This document shows, piece after piece, positions 16,810-24,995 of a DNA stretch of 64,000 bases. Location: assembly GCA_045615765.1 (NCBI GenBank), contig JAZLFM010000038.1:1-64000 (forward strand), given 5' to 3'. The position numbers were made by a program, and so were the translations under genes. The notes below the pieces were generated by a model that had not been told where the DNA came from, searched no databases, and saw only the letters and a program-made list of their open reading frames with translations. This DNA comes from UBA1715 sp045615765. GTDB taxonomy: Bacteria > Bacteroidota > Bacteroidia > Bacteroidales > UBA1715. The stretch's first letter is position 1. Each line of letters opens with the position of its first letter.

Positions 16810-17803
16810 CTCCATATATGAGATTACATCCAATCAAGAGGACTTCCCAATTTTCTTTTGGGATAAGTGGAAAACTGTAGAAGAACAATTGCATCATAAA
16901 CAGCGGTTGCTTTGTGTGGATGAAGAACAAAATGTTGTTCCGTTTACAGTATACACTATGTTTTTTTTCAAGAAGGGTGATTATTTGTATGTTCCATTAG
17001 ATAAAAATGGGGAAAGGCTTTCAGTAGAGAAAGAGAAACAATTTCTTGATGAATTCCATTTGTTTTTAAAACATGAGAATTTGGTGGATGTAATGTTTCC
17101 TCCGACTCATTTTGTATCTTTTAATTCTATTCCTACGGAGGTTATTTATTATAAATTAGGATTAATGCTTGTTGATTTAACATTGGGAGAAGACATTTTG
17201 TTCTCAAAGGCAAAATCAAACACAAGGAATGAAATACGTAAGGCAGAGAGTTTAGGCGTGTCGATTCAATTTGGAAATAAGAATATAGATGATTTTTATA
17301 AGTGTTTTCAATTTACTGTAAATCAAAAAAATATTTCTTGTCCTGCAAAGTCTTATTTTATTGCGTTGCAAGAGATACTAGGAGAAAATGTTGAAATGGG
17401 GATTGCCTATTTGAATGGTAATATAGAATCTTCTGAATTTTCTGTGGCAGATAAAAAACATATTTATGTGTTTTATGCCGGTACATCATTTACTCCTCAA
17501 TATAAAGGGTCTAATAAATACCTTATCTGGAATTTGTTTAAACATAGTAAGAAAACGGGGAAAGAAAAACTTATATATGGTGGATACAGATATGGCTTGA
17601 CGGAAGATGATGCGCTGTATCATGTACAAAAATTTAAAAAACATTTAGGAGTAGATGTTGTTGATGGTTACCATTTTATTAAAGTCATTCATCCATTTAA
17701 ATATAATCTTGTAACGTTCGCATTACGAGTAAAGTCATTGTTAACAGGTAGAGATTGTAGTTTTGTGAATTTAAAAGGTTTAGATGTAAAAAAATCAAAC
17801 TAA
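16796..17803 (+). CDS. FemAB/GNAT-like acyltransferase
   Basis: Cytoplasmic protein of 335 aa with the FemAB-like GNAT arrangement. The key block is FSKAKSNTRNEIRKAESLGVSI (residues about 140-161, given here in parts: KSNTRNEIRKAE then GVSI), which is the FemAB K-x3-R-x2-I-x-K-A signature. AYLNGNIESSEFSVADKKHIYVFY matches the second half in pattern (strand, then Y-x-Y-x-G). FemAB-like proteins in glycan clusters transfer amino-acid or acyl groups to sugars; peptidoglycan is not implied. It overlaps its neighbours at both ends (14 nt and 1 nt). Confidence 0.72.
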   Translation: MKIINSIYEITSNQEDFPIFFWDKWKTVEEQLHHKQRLLCVDEEQNVVPFTVYTMFFFKKGDYLYVPLDKNGERLSVEKEKQFLDEFHLFLKHENLVDVMFPPTHFVSFNSIPTEVIYYKLGLMLVDLTLGEDILFSKAKSNTRNEIRKAESLGVSIQFGNKNIDDFYKCFQFTVNQKNISCPAKSYFIALQEILGENVEMGIAYLNGNIESSEFSVADKKHIYVFYAGTSFTPQYKGSNKYLIWNLFKHSKKTGKEKLIYGGYRYGLTEDDALYHVQKFKKHLGVDVVDGYHFIKVIHPFKYNLVTFALRVKSLLTGRDCSFVNLKGLDVKKSN

Positions 17804-18717
17804 TGCAAGGAAAAATATTGTTGACTTTTGATTACGAGTTGTTTCTTGGAGCAAGATCCGGAACGGTGGAGAACTGTTTAATACGGCCAACAAATATGCT
17901 TCTTGAAATATTGGCGAAACATAATCAACAGGCGATTTTCTTTGTTGATACGACTTATCTATATAGAATGGAGGAATTGGTTGTAGGGCATCAAGCTATA
18001 TTTGAGGATTTAGATCGTATTTATGCACAATTGTTACAAATTGTAAAACGAGGGCATAAGTTGTATCACCATTTGCATCCGCATTGGTTGGATGCTGTTT
18101 ATATTGAGTCGGAAAATCAATGGGATTTGTCTAACACCAAAAAGTATAGATTACAAGATATAACCAAAGAGGAGAAAGAACAATTGTACTCTTATTCGCT
18201 GTCGTTTATGCAACGGGTTTATAAAACTGCCGGTAAAGAATATGAAGCTTTGGGATTTCGTGCTGGAGGTCTTTGTATTGATTCTTTGGCAGAGGAACGA
18301 TTGTTTTTTGAGAAATATGGTATTGTTGCAGATTATAGCTATGTAAAGCCAATTGAGGAAAAAATACAACATTGTATTGTTGATGGAGTAGATGAATATC
18401 CAATTTCTGAGATACACATATCTGGTTTATGGAGATTGTTACATTCGCTTAGTTACAGAATGTGTAAACGTGATGTTTTGTTTTCTCAATTTGGAGATGG
18501 AAAGTCATCAGTAAGGCCGAAACAATCAAACCAAAAGAAGAAATCGTTTTCTTTTAGTCTTCCTATTAGTGTAGAGTTGCTTACACCAATATTGGTGTAT
18601 TACTATAAAAGATTGTATAAAAAATATGGATATATTCATTTTTTATCACATCCAAAGTTACAATCGAAAGGAACTATTTTGTTGTTAGATAGTTTTCTTT
18701 CTATGGTAAGTTGTTGA
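17803..18717 (+). CDS. Polysaccharide deacetylase-like protein (CE4-type fold)
   Basis: Probable carbohydrate deacetylase of 304 aa. LLTFDYELFLG at the N-terminus gives the first acidic metal-site residue, AIFFVDTTYL is the next strand, and HKLYHHLHPHW near residue 87 supplies the His pair of the NodB-type metal site. ALGFRAGGLCID near residue 148 matches the motif-3 Arg. There is no signal peptide, so a cytoplasmic role on a lipid-linked or nucleotide-linked sugar is likely. It begins on the last base of the preceding stop (TAATG) and closes the operon before a strong terminator. Confidence 0.8.
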   Translation: MQGKILLTFDYELFLGARSGTVENCLIRPTNMLLEILAKHNQQAIFFVDTTYLYRMEELVVGHQAIFEDLDRIYAQLLQIVKRGHKLYHHLHPHWLDAVYIESENQWDLSNTKKYRLQDITKEEKEQLYSYSLSFMQRVYKTAGKEYEALGFRAGGLCIDSLAEERLFFEKYGIVADYSYVKPIEEKIQHCIVDGVDEYPISEIHISGLWRLLHSLSYRMCKRDVLFSQFGDGKSSVRPKQSNQKKKSFSFSLPISVELLTPILVYYYKRLYKKYGYIHFLSHPKLQSKGTILLLDSFLSMVSC

Positions 18718-18758
18718 GATTTATAGTGTTATCAAGATTCGGTAAATCACGGATATAA

Positions 18759-18797
18759 AATATGACCTATTTTAGGCTACCTAAAATAGGTCATATT
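18759..18797 (+). terminator. Long hairpin after the deacetylase gene
   Basis: An 18-bp perfect stem (18759-18776 with 18780-18797, outer arm AATATGACC) has a 3-nt loop. It lies 41 nt after the deacetylase stop and is followed by a T-rich stretch. It closes the 13659-18717 operon. Confidence 0.75.
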
Positions 18798-18847
18798 CTT
18801 TTCTTGTTATTACTTTTGGAAAAGAATAGTTTTTTGTAAAAAATATG

Positions 18848-18855
18848 TATATTTG
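18848..18855 (+). promoter_or_regulatory. Putative -7 box of the small gene at 18884
   Basis: TATATTTG matches TAnnTTTG exactly and lies 28 nt before the ATG at 18884. TTTG motifs upstream are at poor spacing (11 and 29 nt), so only the -7 half is convincing. Confidence 0.4.
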
Positions 18856-18883
18856 ACCAAGTTATTCGCAATACCTAATTACT

Positions 18884-19024
18884 ATGGCAAAAATTTTAAA
18901 ATTATCGGATCTTCCCAAGATTGATCCCAAAAACAGGAAAGGCAAGAAACCTTCAGGTGCATTTGGTTGTATGAAAGGCCAAATATATTGTCGTGATTAT
19001 AAAAAAGTATTTAATTTGTTGTAG
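18884..19024 (+). CDS. Small protein of 46 aa, possible antitoxin remnant
   Basis: A short frame starts MAKILKLSDLPKID, is rich in Lys, and contains KPSGAFGCMKGQIYCRD. This last part faintly recalls the K-x-G-x2-KG-x-I segment of DUF2281/VapB-like antitoxins, but the acidic DDFDEPL tail of that family is missing, so this could be a truncated remnant. It has a TATATTTG box 28 nt upstream, follows a strong terminator and ends 1 nt before the convergent gene. No toxin gene is adjacent. Function is unknown and the frame itself is only moderately supported. Confidence 0.4.
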   Translation: MAKILKLSDLPKIDPKNRKGKKPSGAFGCMKGQIYCRDYKKVFNLL

Positions 19025-19025
19025 A

Positions 19026-20126
19026 CTACATTAACTCTTCAAAAGATTTAACAATTGCAGAAATATGATAATCTTGCATATTCGGTATGTGAAGTTCGTT
19101 GTTGTAATTGCCTTCTAAAAACTCATTAATAATTGTAAACTCTGGCTTAGTTGGAGTAATGTTTAGGATTGGTCGGTTGGCAATGCCGTAATCTATTAGT
19201 TTGCTTGGCAGCTGATTAGGACTATTCTCATTTTTTAGATTTACAAGAAAATCCATGGTCTTTAGTTCTTCGATCAACTCTTTTCTGGGAATAGAATTTC
19301 GTATTTCAAGCTTGGAACCAAGTTTTTCTTTGTATTCTTTTATGAGATTGTCGTAGCGTGTATATACAATGAATTTAAACGGTTTGTTTATTGAACACAG
19401 ATAGTCAAGAAATAATTTCGGATTACGGATGTCGGCGTAGAACATTCCTGCGTATGTAAAAGTAGGAATGTCGTTTTGCACTTCTTTACGTACTAGATTG
19501 TTGAGGTCAAAATCAAAACCTTGTGGAATTACTCGAAATTTGTCCTTGTATTCAGGATAATAGGCCTCTATAGCTTGTTGAATAGGTACTGTTATGTACG
19601 AACATTCTTGGCAGAACAACCGTTCGTATTTTTCGAAGTAAGCAAGATGTTCGTTTGTTTTCCCGTTTTTCATAAATGGATCTCCGCAATCGGCTATCCA
19701 TGTTTTAGGGAATTTGTGCGGATATTCTTTTTTTGCCTTTGCGCATCCCCAATGGATATGATGTGGAGCGGCTATAGAAATAAGCACATCGAAGTTCTCT
19801 TCTTGTTTAATGATTTCAGGAATTCGATAATAAAATTCAAATAGTGGAAATTCAAATTTGTGTAGTAATCTCCCTAATGCTTTGTCTAGTAAGGTCCTAT
19901 TGTTTATTCCATCGCTACTGTAAGGGTGTAGTTCCCAGTGGATAGGAATATTTTTCAGCTTTATGTTGTATTTGTTTTCAAACTCCGTATAATCGTAGTT
20001 TCCTAAAACGGCATAAACAGTAACGGAATGACCTCGTCGAGCAAGTTCTTGTATTAATTCCGTGCTACGGATGGAACGTGGCGTTTGAATAGGGAAAATA
20101 TGCTGGGTTATGACAAGGATGTTCAT
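19026..20126 (-). CDS. GT-B glycosyltransferase
   Basis: Glycosyltransferase-like protein of 366 aa with a GT4-type N-terminus (ILVITQHIFPIQTPRSIRS, ELARRGHSVTVYA). Mid-protein it has VISIAAPHHIHWG-like and WIADCGDPF strands, FRVIPQGFD, then FTYAGMFY opening the donor domain. The C-terminal Q-L-P-S-K-L-I-D-Y segment takes the place of the usual E-x7-E block, so it is a divergent member. Its ATG overlaps the stop of the AAA+/DUF4143 gene by 4 nt, so the two are coupled. It ends against a small convergent frame with no room for a separate terminator. Confidence 0.82.
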   Translation of the reverse strand: MNILVITQHIFPIQTPRSIRSTELIQELARRGHSVTVYAVLGNYDYTEFENKYNIKLKNIPIHWELHPYSSDGINNRTLLDKALGRLLHKFEFPLFEFYYRIPEIIKQEENFDVLISIAAPHHIHWGCAKAKKEYPHKFPKTWIADCGDPFMKNGKTNEHLAYFEKYERLFCQECSYITVPIQQAIEAYYPEYKDKFRVIPQGFDFDLNNLVRKEVQNDIPTFTYAGMFYADIRNPKLFLDYLCSINKPFKFIVYTRYDNLIKEYKEKLGSKLEIRNSIPRKELIEELKTMDFLVNLKNENSPNQLPSKLIDYGIANRPILNITPTKPEFTIINEFLEGNYNNELHIPNMQDYHISAIVKSFEELM

Positions 20127-21436
20127 TGCTCGGATGTTTCTTTAATAAAATATGATTCTGTAGCGTAAAGAGGAATGTTTTCCATCCATAGTTGGTCTTT
20201 ATAAGGTAACATGGAAATTCGTAGCCCTTTAAGATTGTTTGTTGCAAAATCAATATTTATAAAATTAGAAAGAGACTTGCTTTTCACATTTATTTCTGCT
20301 TTTACTTCTGTAGGAACAATACGTCCTGTTTGTGCTAAAAAATCAATTTCTATTGTAGAATTTTCTTTGCTGTAGTAGTAAACAGGTATGGTATCTATGG
20401 ATTTTAGTTGTTGTAAAACAAAATTTTCGGTAAAAGCACCCTTGAATTCAACGAAGGCATTAGAGCCGAGAAGCATTTCGTTTGGATTTGTTTCAGACAT
20501 ACATGAGAGAAGACCACAATCAAGGAGATATATTTTAAATATGGAAGATTCGCAATAAAATTTTAGAGGTCTGGTCGGACATTTTGCTAATTCTACTTTA
20601 TATATTAGTCCGGCGTCTAATAGCCATTGTATGGCGAGCTCATATTCTGAAGCTCGTGCACCTTTTCTTATCGCTCCATAAATAAATTTCTTGTTTTCTT
20701 TTGCCAATTGGGCTGGTATATTGTCCCATACTTGGTGAATCCTTGTCACCATGGTTTTAGTATGCTTTGAAATGTCTTGTTTGTAGGCATCAAGAATTTC
20801 TTTTTGTACCTTTCTTACTTTGTGTATGTCATCTGTTGAGATATATGTTTGTACTGCTTCTGGCATACCTCCAACGCAGTAGTATTCTCGTAAAAATTCA
20901 ATTAAATCGTTGTGGGCAGTTTTTAGTGTGTCCCATTCTAGATTCTCAAGAGCGAAGGTTAGACCTTTTTTCCCTTTTGCCAATAGAAATTCGCTAAAAG
21001 TCATGGGGTACATACGTATTGTTTCCACTTTCCCCACAGGAAAAGATTCATTTTCTCGTAAGGAAATACCTAATAGGGAACCGGCTACGATTACATGCAG
21101 GTCAGGTTCGTCTTCGCAAAAATATTTTAATGATGCTATGCCGTTAGTTACTTCTTGAATTTCATCAAAAAATAATAAGGTATCTCCATTTGTTATTTTT
21201 ATATCGAAAATTCTGCTAATCTCTCTCAGTATTCTTTTGGTGTCCAAGTCGCTAAATAAGTTCACGACTCTATTGTCTTTGTGGCAATTTATGTAAATAA
21301 AGTTCTTAAATTCCTGTTCGCCTAAGGCTTTTACAATATATGTTTTGCCTACTTGTCGTGCTCCAAGCATAAGTAGAGGCTTACGATGCTGTTTGTTTTT
21401 CCAGTTAAGCAAATCGTTGTAAATTTTTCTGTGCAT
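20123..21436 (-). CDS. AAA+ ATPase with DUF4143 (PD-(D/E)XK-like) domain
   Basis: Second ATPase of this type, 437 aa, clearly related in layout to the one at 13659 but diverged. Walker A is GARQVGKT (residues 25-32), Walker B FFDEIQ (89-94) and the sensor region VAGSLLG near 117. The C-terminal nuclease-like site keeps D365, E377 and K379 (IEIDF and PTEVKAE). It lies behind four 33-bp direct repeats and overlaps the downstream glycosyltransferase by 4 nt, the same arrangement as the first copy. Its function is unknown. A defence or regulatory role has been suggested by context for such families, but nothing here proves it. Confidence 0.88.
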   Translation of the reverse strand: MHRKIYNDLLNWKNKQHRKPLLMLGARQVGKTYIVKALGEQEFKNFIYINCHKDNRVVNLFSDLDTKRILREISRIFDIKITNGDTLLFFDEIQEVTNGIASLKYFCEDEPDLHVIVAGSLLGISLRENESFPVGKVETIRMYPMTFSEFLLAKGKKGLTFALENLEWDTLKTAHNDLIEFLREYYCVGGMPEAVQTYISTDDIHKVRKVQKEILDAYKQDISKHTKTMVTRIHQVWDNIPAQLAKENKKFIYGAIRKGARASEYELAIQWLLDAGLIYKVELAKCPTRPLKFYCESSIFKIYLLDCGLLSCMSETNPNEMLLGSNAFVEFKGAFTENFVLQQLKSIDTIPVYYYSKENSTIEIDFLAQTGRIVPTEVKAEINVKSKSLSNFINIDFATNNLKGLRISMLPYKDQLWMENIPLYATESYFIKETSEQ

Positions 21437-21452
21437 AGGAATATGTTTGCGT

Positions 21453-21468
21453 TATATTTGCAAATATA
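21453..21468. promoter_or_regulatory. Palindromic promoter box of the second AAA+ ATPase gene
   Basis: TATATTTGCAAATATA is a perfect 16-bp palindrome that carries a -7 box (TATATTTG) on each strand. The - strand copy (21461-21468) points toward the ATPase start at 21436, 24 nt away. No TTG is found 19-21 nt upstream; the nearest repeat unit occupies that place. The + strand copy faces the repeats, where no gene follows. Confidence 0.5.
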
Positions 21469-21470
21469 CA

Positions 21471-21586
21471 TTTTTCTTGGGGAATATTTTGATAAAAATT
21501 ACACTTTTCTTGGGGAATGTTTTGATGAAAATTACATTTTTCTTGGGGAATATTTTGATAAAAATTACACTTTTCTTGGGGAATGT
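21471..21586 (-). repeat. Four direct repeats of exact 33-bp period upstream of the second AAA+ ATPase gene
   Basis: Read on the - strand, units start with TTCCCCAAGAAAARTG at 21583, 21550, 21517 and 21484. Three are full length, with alternating R/Y differences. The fourth, nearest the gene, turns into the -7 box TATATTTG. The array fills the gap between the wecB stop and the ATPase promoter. Units abut each other with no unique spacer. The TTC...GAA ends are a weak inverted repeat, fitting an operator. Confidence 0.85.
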
Positions 21587-22672
21587 TTACCTGTGTATAA
21601 TTACATCCATTATTCTTTCTGCTGCTTTTCCGTCCCAAAGTGGTGGAATGGAACCTTGTTTCCATTTTCCGTTAAATAAGGTTTGTAGGGCGGGAACAAG
21701 ATTGTCGGGGTTAGTTCCTATCAATTCGTTTGTCCCAATAGTGCATGTTTCCGGACGTTCTGTGTTATCTCTCATCGTCATACAAGGAACGCCGAGAACA
21801 GTCGTTTCTTCGGTGATGCCACCAGAGTCGGTTATAACGGCCAGGGAGTTTTGTATGCAGTAGATAAATTCCAAGTAACCAAGAGGTTTGGTGAATTGTA
21901 TGTTTTTAAATGAGTATTGCACGTTGGCAAGTCGTTGTTCTGTGCGAGGATGAATAGGAAATACTATCGTATGTCCTTGTGCATTGTCGTCGATTGTTTG
22001 TAGTATATGCAGAAGATTTTCTGTTTTATCTACATTGCTTGGACGATGCAGAGTAAGTATGATATATTCTTTGTTTTGTAATTTGTATTCGTCAAAAATG
22101 GCAGGTCTTTGTAGCTTGTGTAAGTTTGCCAACAAGCAATCTATCATTACATTGCCGACAAAGAAAATACGTTCGTTGGGAATGCCTGCTTGTTGTAGAT
22201 TCTTTTGAGCGAAATCGGAAGTTATGAAAAAATAATCGGTAATGCTATCGGTAACCATACGGTTAATTTCTTCGGGCATGGATAGATCAAATGATCGTAT
22301 GCCGGCTTCCACATGGGTGAGTTTTATACCCAATTTCTTTGCAACGATAGCGCATGCCATAGTTGAGGTTACGTCGCCTACAACTATAACTAAATCAGTA
22401 GGATGTGTGGTTAGATATTTCTCGAAAGCTACCATAATAGCTCCTGTTTGTTCTGCTTGGGTTCCACTACCAACTGCAAGATTCACATCGGGTTGGGGAA
22501 TGTTCAGCTCCTCGAAAAAAAGCCCACTCATCAGTTTGTCGTAATGCTGTCCTGTGTGTACAAGACTGTATTGAATATCGACACCTTGTGCTTGTCGCTT
22601 TTTTATTTCGTTTATGATAGGGCTCACTTTCATGAAATTAGGGCGAGCTCCCGCAACTAATGTGATATGCAT
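21587..22672 (-). CDS. wecB: UDP-N-acetylglucosamine 2-epimerase, non-hydrolysing
   Basis: Cytoplasmic epimerase (361 aa) that interconverts UDP-GlcNAc and UDP-ManNAc for surface glycans. Family blocks are clear: VAGARPNFMKVSPI at the N-terminus, HTGQHYD near residue 40, VVGDVTST near 97, HVEAGIRSFD near 120 and PEEINRM near 134. LTLHRPSNVD, FPIHPRT, and the UDP-binding ITDSGGITEE near residue 277 complete it. Length is standard. It ends 2 nt before the 33-bp repeat array, and may be a separate unit from the ATPase gene downstream. ManNAc would feed the polysaccharide genes of this region. Confidence 0.95.
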   Translation of the reverse strand: MHITLVAGARPNFMKVSPIINEIKKRQAQGVDIQYSLVHTGQHYDKLMSGLFFEELNIPQPDVNLAVGSGTQAEQTGAIMVAFEKYLTTHPTDLVIVVGDVTSTMACAIVAKKLGIKLTHVEAGIRSFDLSMPEEINRMVTDSITDYFFITSDFAQKNLQQAGIPNERIFFVGNVMIDCLLANLHKLQRPAIFDEYKLQNKEYIILTLHRPSNVDKTENLLHILQTIDDNAQGHTIVFPIHPRTEQRLANVQYSFKNIQFTKPLGYLEFIYCIQNSLAVITDSGGITEETTVLGVPCMTMRDNTERPETCTIGTNELIGTNPDNLVPALQTLFNGKWKQGSIPPLWDGKAAERIMDVIIHR

Positions 22673-22891
22673 TCCGATATTTTTGTGTAAAGATAATTAT
22701 TAATTGACAAATAATAATTATTTCCATGATAAACGATTGTATTATTTATTCATACAATTTTATCAGGTGTATGCGATGCAATAATGTGATTTTCGAAAAA
22801 TGGTTAATCATTGTTAACCATTGGTGGGCGATAAAAATAGGGGCGTGAAAACGATGGGTGGTAAAATGGGGTAAAAAATCAATATATATAA

Positions 22892-22919
22892 GTGGGGCTG
22901 GTTTGAAACCAGCCCCTAC
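22892..22919. repeat. 28-nt intergenic palindrome
   Basis: The arms GGGGCTGGTTT and AAACCAGCCCC are perfect partners, and the ends are GTG and TAC. It lies in the 255-nt gap between wecB and purF, 8 nt after the purF stop on the - strand, with no T-run beside it. It has the same 28-nt length and GT..AC ends as the element at 15369, which suggests a dispersed repeat class. It may also act as the purF terminator. Confidence 0.65.
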
Positions 22920-22927
22920 GATTGTTG

Positions 22928-24823
22928 TTATTTCATGCTTCTTGCTTCGGTTCTTCCTTCTATGTAATTAATGAATGCGTCGTTTACCAATTTGTTGCCA
23001 CCTGGTGTTGGGTAATTTCCGGTGAAATACCAGTCGCCACTGAAATTCTTGCATGCTTCGTGGAGACCTGCGGTCTTTTGATACACGATTTCTATAGGAG
23101 TTGTTACATCGCTTGGGGTTAGTAGTTCGGCGATTTTCTTGGAAATTTGTTCGTCAGTGAAAGGCTTGTAGATTTCTTTCACATAGTTTACTATCTGTTC
23201 TTTTGGAAGCTGCTGCTGTTCTTTGGCTTTTTTGTAAGCTTCTTCTACAATATGTTCCAAACCATTGTCCTCGATAAGAGCTATCGCAGCTTTGAATGCG
23301 ATAAATTCACCCATACGAGACATGTCTATACCATAACAGTCAGGATAACGTATTTGTGGTGAAGAAGACACGATTACGATTTTCTTTGGATGTAATCTGT
23401 CGAGAATGCGTATAATGCTCTGTTTCAGTGTGGTTCCGCGTACGATACTGTCGTCTATTACCACAAGATTGTCTTTGTAAGGAACGATGCTACCATAGGT
23501 GATGTCGTACACATGAGTAGCCAAATCGTTACGGCTATTGCTTTCGGTAATAAAGGTACGAAGTTTAATATCCTTTATCGCAACCTTTTCGGAACGCACG
23601 CGTTTGGTAAGAATTGCATGTAAATCTTCTTTCGATATATTCTTTCCTTTGGCAAGTATTTCTTCTTCTTTCTTAATATTCAGATATTTTTCGAACCCTT
23701 CGAGCATGCCGTAATAAGCAACCTCGGCTGTGTTCGGAATGAAAGAAATTACAGTGTTTTCGATGTCGTTGTTTATTGATTTTAGAACAGCAGGAACAAG
23801 ATTTTCTCCTAAACGCTTACGTTCTTTGTAAATATCGGCATCGCTACCGCGAGAGAAGTAAATGCGTTCGAAAGAACAAGCGCTCTTTTTGTGGGCACGA
23901 ACGATTTGTGTTGTCGCAACTTCGCCGTTCTTACGTATTATTATAGATTGACCTGGTTGCAATTCGTGTACGTCGTTAATGTCGGCGTGCATAACCGTTT
24001 GTATAACAGGGCGTTCAGAAGCTACGATAACAATCTCGTCGTCAGCATAATAAAATGCAGGACGAATACCCCAAGGGTCACGAACGGCAAATGTTTCGCC
24101 GCTACCGGTTGCTCCGCAAATAACAAAACCACCGTCCCAATGTTTTACCGATGATTTCAGTACATTCTCTATCTTGATATTGTTTTCAACCTCTTGTGTT
24201 ATATTGTAACCAGATTTTTCTTTTTTGCTTACAGATTGATAGATGTGTTCAGCTTCTCTGTCAAGGCGATGTCCCAATTGTTCCAAAAGAATGAATGTAT
24301 CGGCGTATCGGCGAGGGTGTTGGCCCGATTGATACATCATATCGAAAACCTCGTCAACATTAGTAAAGTTGAAATTACCGCATACCGCTAAATTCTTTGA
24401 ACGCCAATTACTTCGACGCATGAAAGGGTGTACATACGAAAGACCGGAACGGCCTGTAGTGCTATATCGAAGGTGACCTATATATATATTGCCGGCAAAT
24501 GGTAGGCAGTCGGCAGCATATTGTGCATCGTTGAGCTGTTCCGAAGGAATGTTTTCATAATTCTTATGAATATTAGAAAACACTTCAGAAATGGCATTTG
24601 TTCCTTCGGCTCGCTCACGAAACATGAATTCCTCTCCTGGATTTACATCTAATTTTACACAAGCAGCACCGGCGCCTTCTTGCCCACGGTTATGCTGTTT
24701 TTCCATAAGTAAATACAGTTTGTTAAGCCCGTACATCCATGTGCCATACTTGTGTTCATAGTAGTCAAGAGGCTTTAGCAATCGTACGATAGCAATACCA
24801 CATTCATGTTTAATAGGTTCCAT
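22928..24823 (-). CDS. purF: Amidophosphoribosyltransferase (PurF), long Bacteroidetes form
   Basis: Glutamine amidotransferase fused to a phosphoribosyltransferase, 631 aa, catalysing the first step of purine synthesis (PRPP plus glutamine to phosphoribosylamine). The class II nucleophile Cys is at residue 8 (KHECGIAIV), implying propeptide removal. HNRGQEGAG and GNIYIGHLRYSTTG belong to the glutaminase half. FERIYFSRGSDADIYKER and the PRPP loop VVIDDSIVRGTT belong to the transferase half. Extra insertions make it longer than the usual 470-500 aa, as is typical in Bacteroidetes. Some annotators might call it only PurF-like, but both active sites are present. Confidence 0.88.
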   Translation of the reverse strand: MEPIKHECGIAIVRLLKPLDYYEHKYGTWMYGLNKLYLLMEKQHNRGQEGAGAACVKLDVNPGEEFMFRERAEGTNAISEVFSNIHKNYENIPSEQLNDAQYAADCLPFAGNIYIGHLRYSTTGRSGLSYVHPFMRRSNWRSKNLAVCGNFNFTNVDEVFDMMYQSGQHPRRYADTFILLEQLGHRLDREAEHIYQSVSKKEKSGYNITQEVENNIKIENVLKSSVKHWDGGFVICGATGSGETFAVRDPWGIRPAFYYADDEIVIVASERPVIQTVMHADINDVHELQPGQSIIIRKNGEVATTQIVRAHKKSACSFERIYFSRGSDADIYKERKRLGENLVPAVLKSINNDIENTVISFIPNTAEVAYYGMLEGFEKYLNIKKEEEILAKGKNISKEDLHAILTKRVRSEKVAIKDIKLRTFITESNSRNDLATHVYDITYGSIVPYKDNLVVIDDSIVRGTTLKQSIIRILDRLHPKKIVIVSSSPQIRYPDCYGIDMSRMGEFIAFKAAIALIEDNGLEHIVEEAYKKAKEQQQLPKEQIVNYVKEIYKPFTDEQISKKIAELLTPSDVTTPIEIVYQKTAGLHEACKNFSGDWYFTGNYPTPGGNKLVNDAFINYIEGRTEARSMK

Positions 24824-24846
24824 ATTTATGTCCTTTTTTGATATTG

Positions 24847-24854
24847 CAAATATA
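24847..24854 (-). promoter_or_regulatory. Putative -7 box of purF
   Basis: The - strand reads TATATTTG, exact to TAnnTTTG, 23 nt before the purF ATG at 24823. No clear TTG is seen at the proper distance upstream. Confidence 0.5.
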
Positions 24855-24928
24855 CATGTGTTTTTATTATAAATTCATACGAAAAACTCGTAAAATGTTA
24901 CATTTTTAAATTTTTTTCTTGGAAAAAC

Positions 24929-24960
24929 TTGCGAATTGAAAGAAAATAGTTGTTACTTTG
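24929..24960 (+). promoter_or_regulatory. Putative promoter of dapL
   Basis: A TTG at 24929-24931 is followed after 21 nt by TTACTTTG (24953-24960), one mismatch from TAnnTTTG. It lies 35 nt before the dapL ATG. Confidence 0.4.
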
Positions 24961-24995
24961 TATCGTCAAAAACAAGAAATAGAAAACCTAAGACA

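Noticed and set aside
21471..21586. CRISPR array from four regular 33-bp units
   Set aside because: Units abut each other with no unique spacers, no cas genes are near, and the last unit merges into a promoter box.
21405..21863. Open frames with repeated peptides (FLGNILIKIT on +, PQEKCNFYQNI on -)
   Set aside because: They only translate the 33-bp repeats and the wecB/ATPase ends; no start signal or family similarity supports them.
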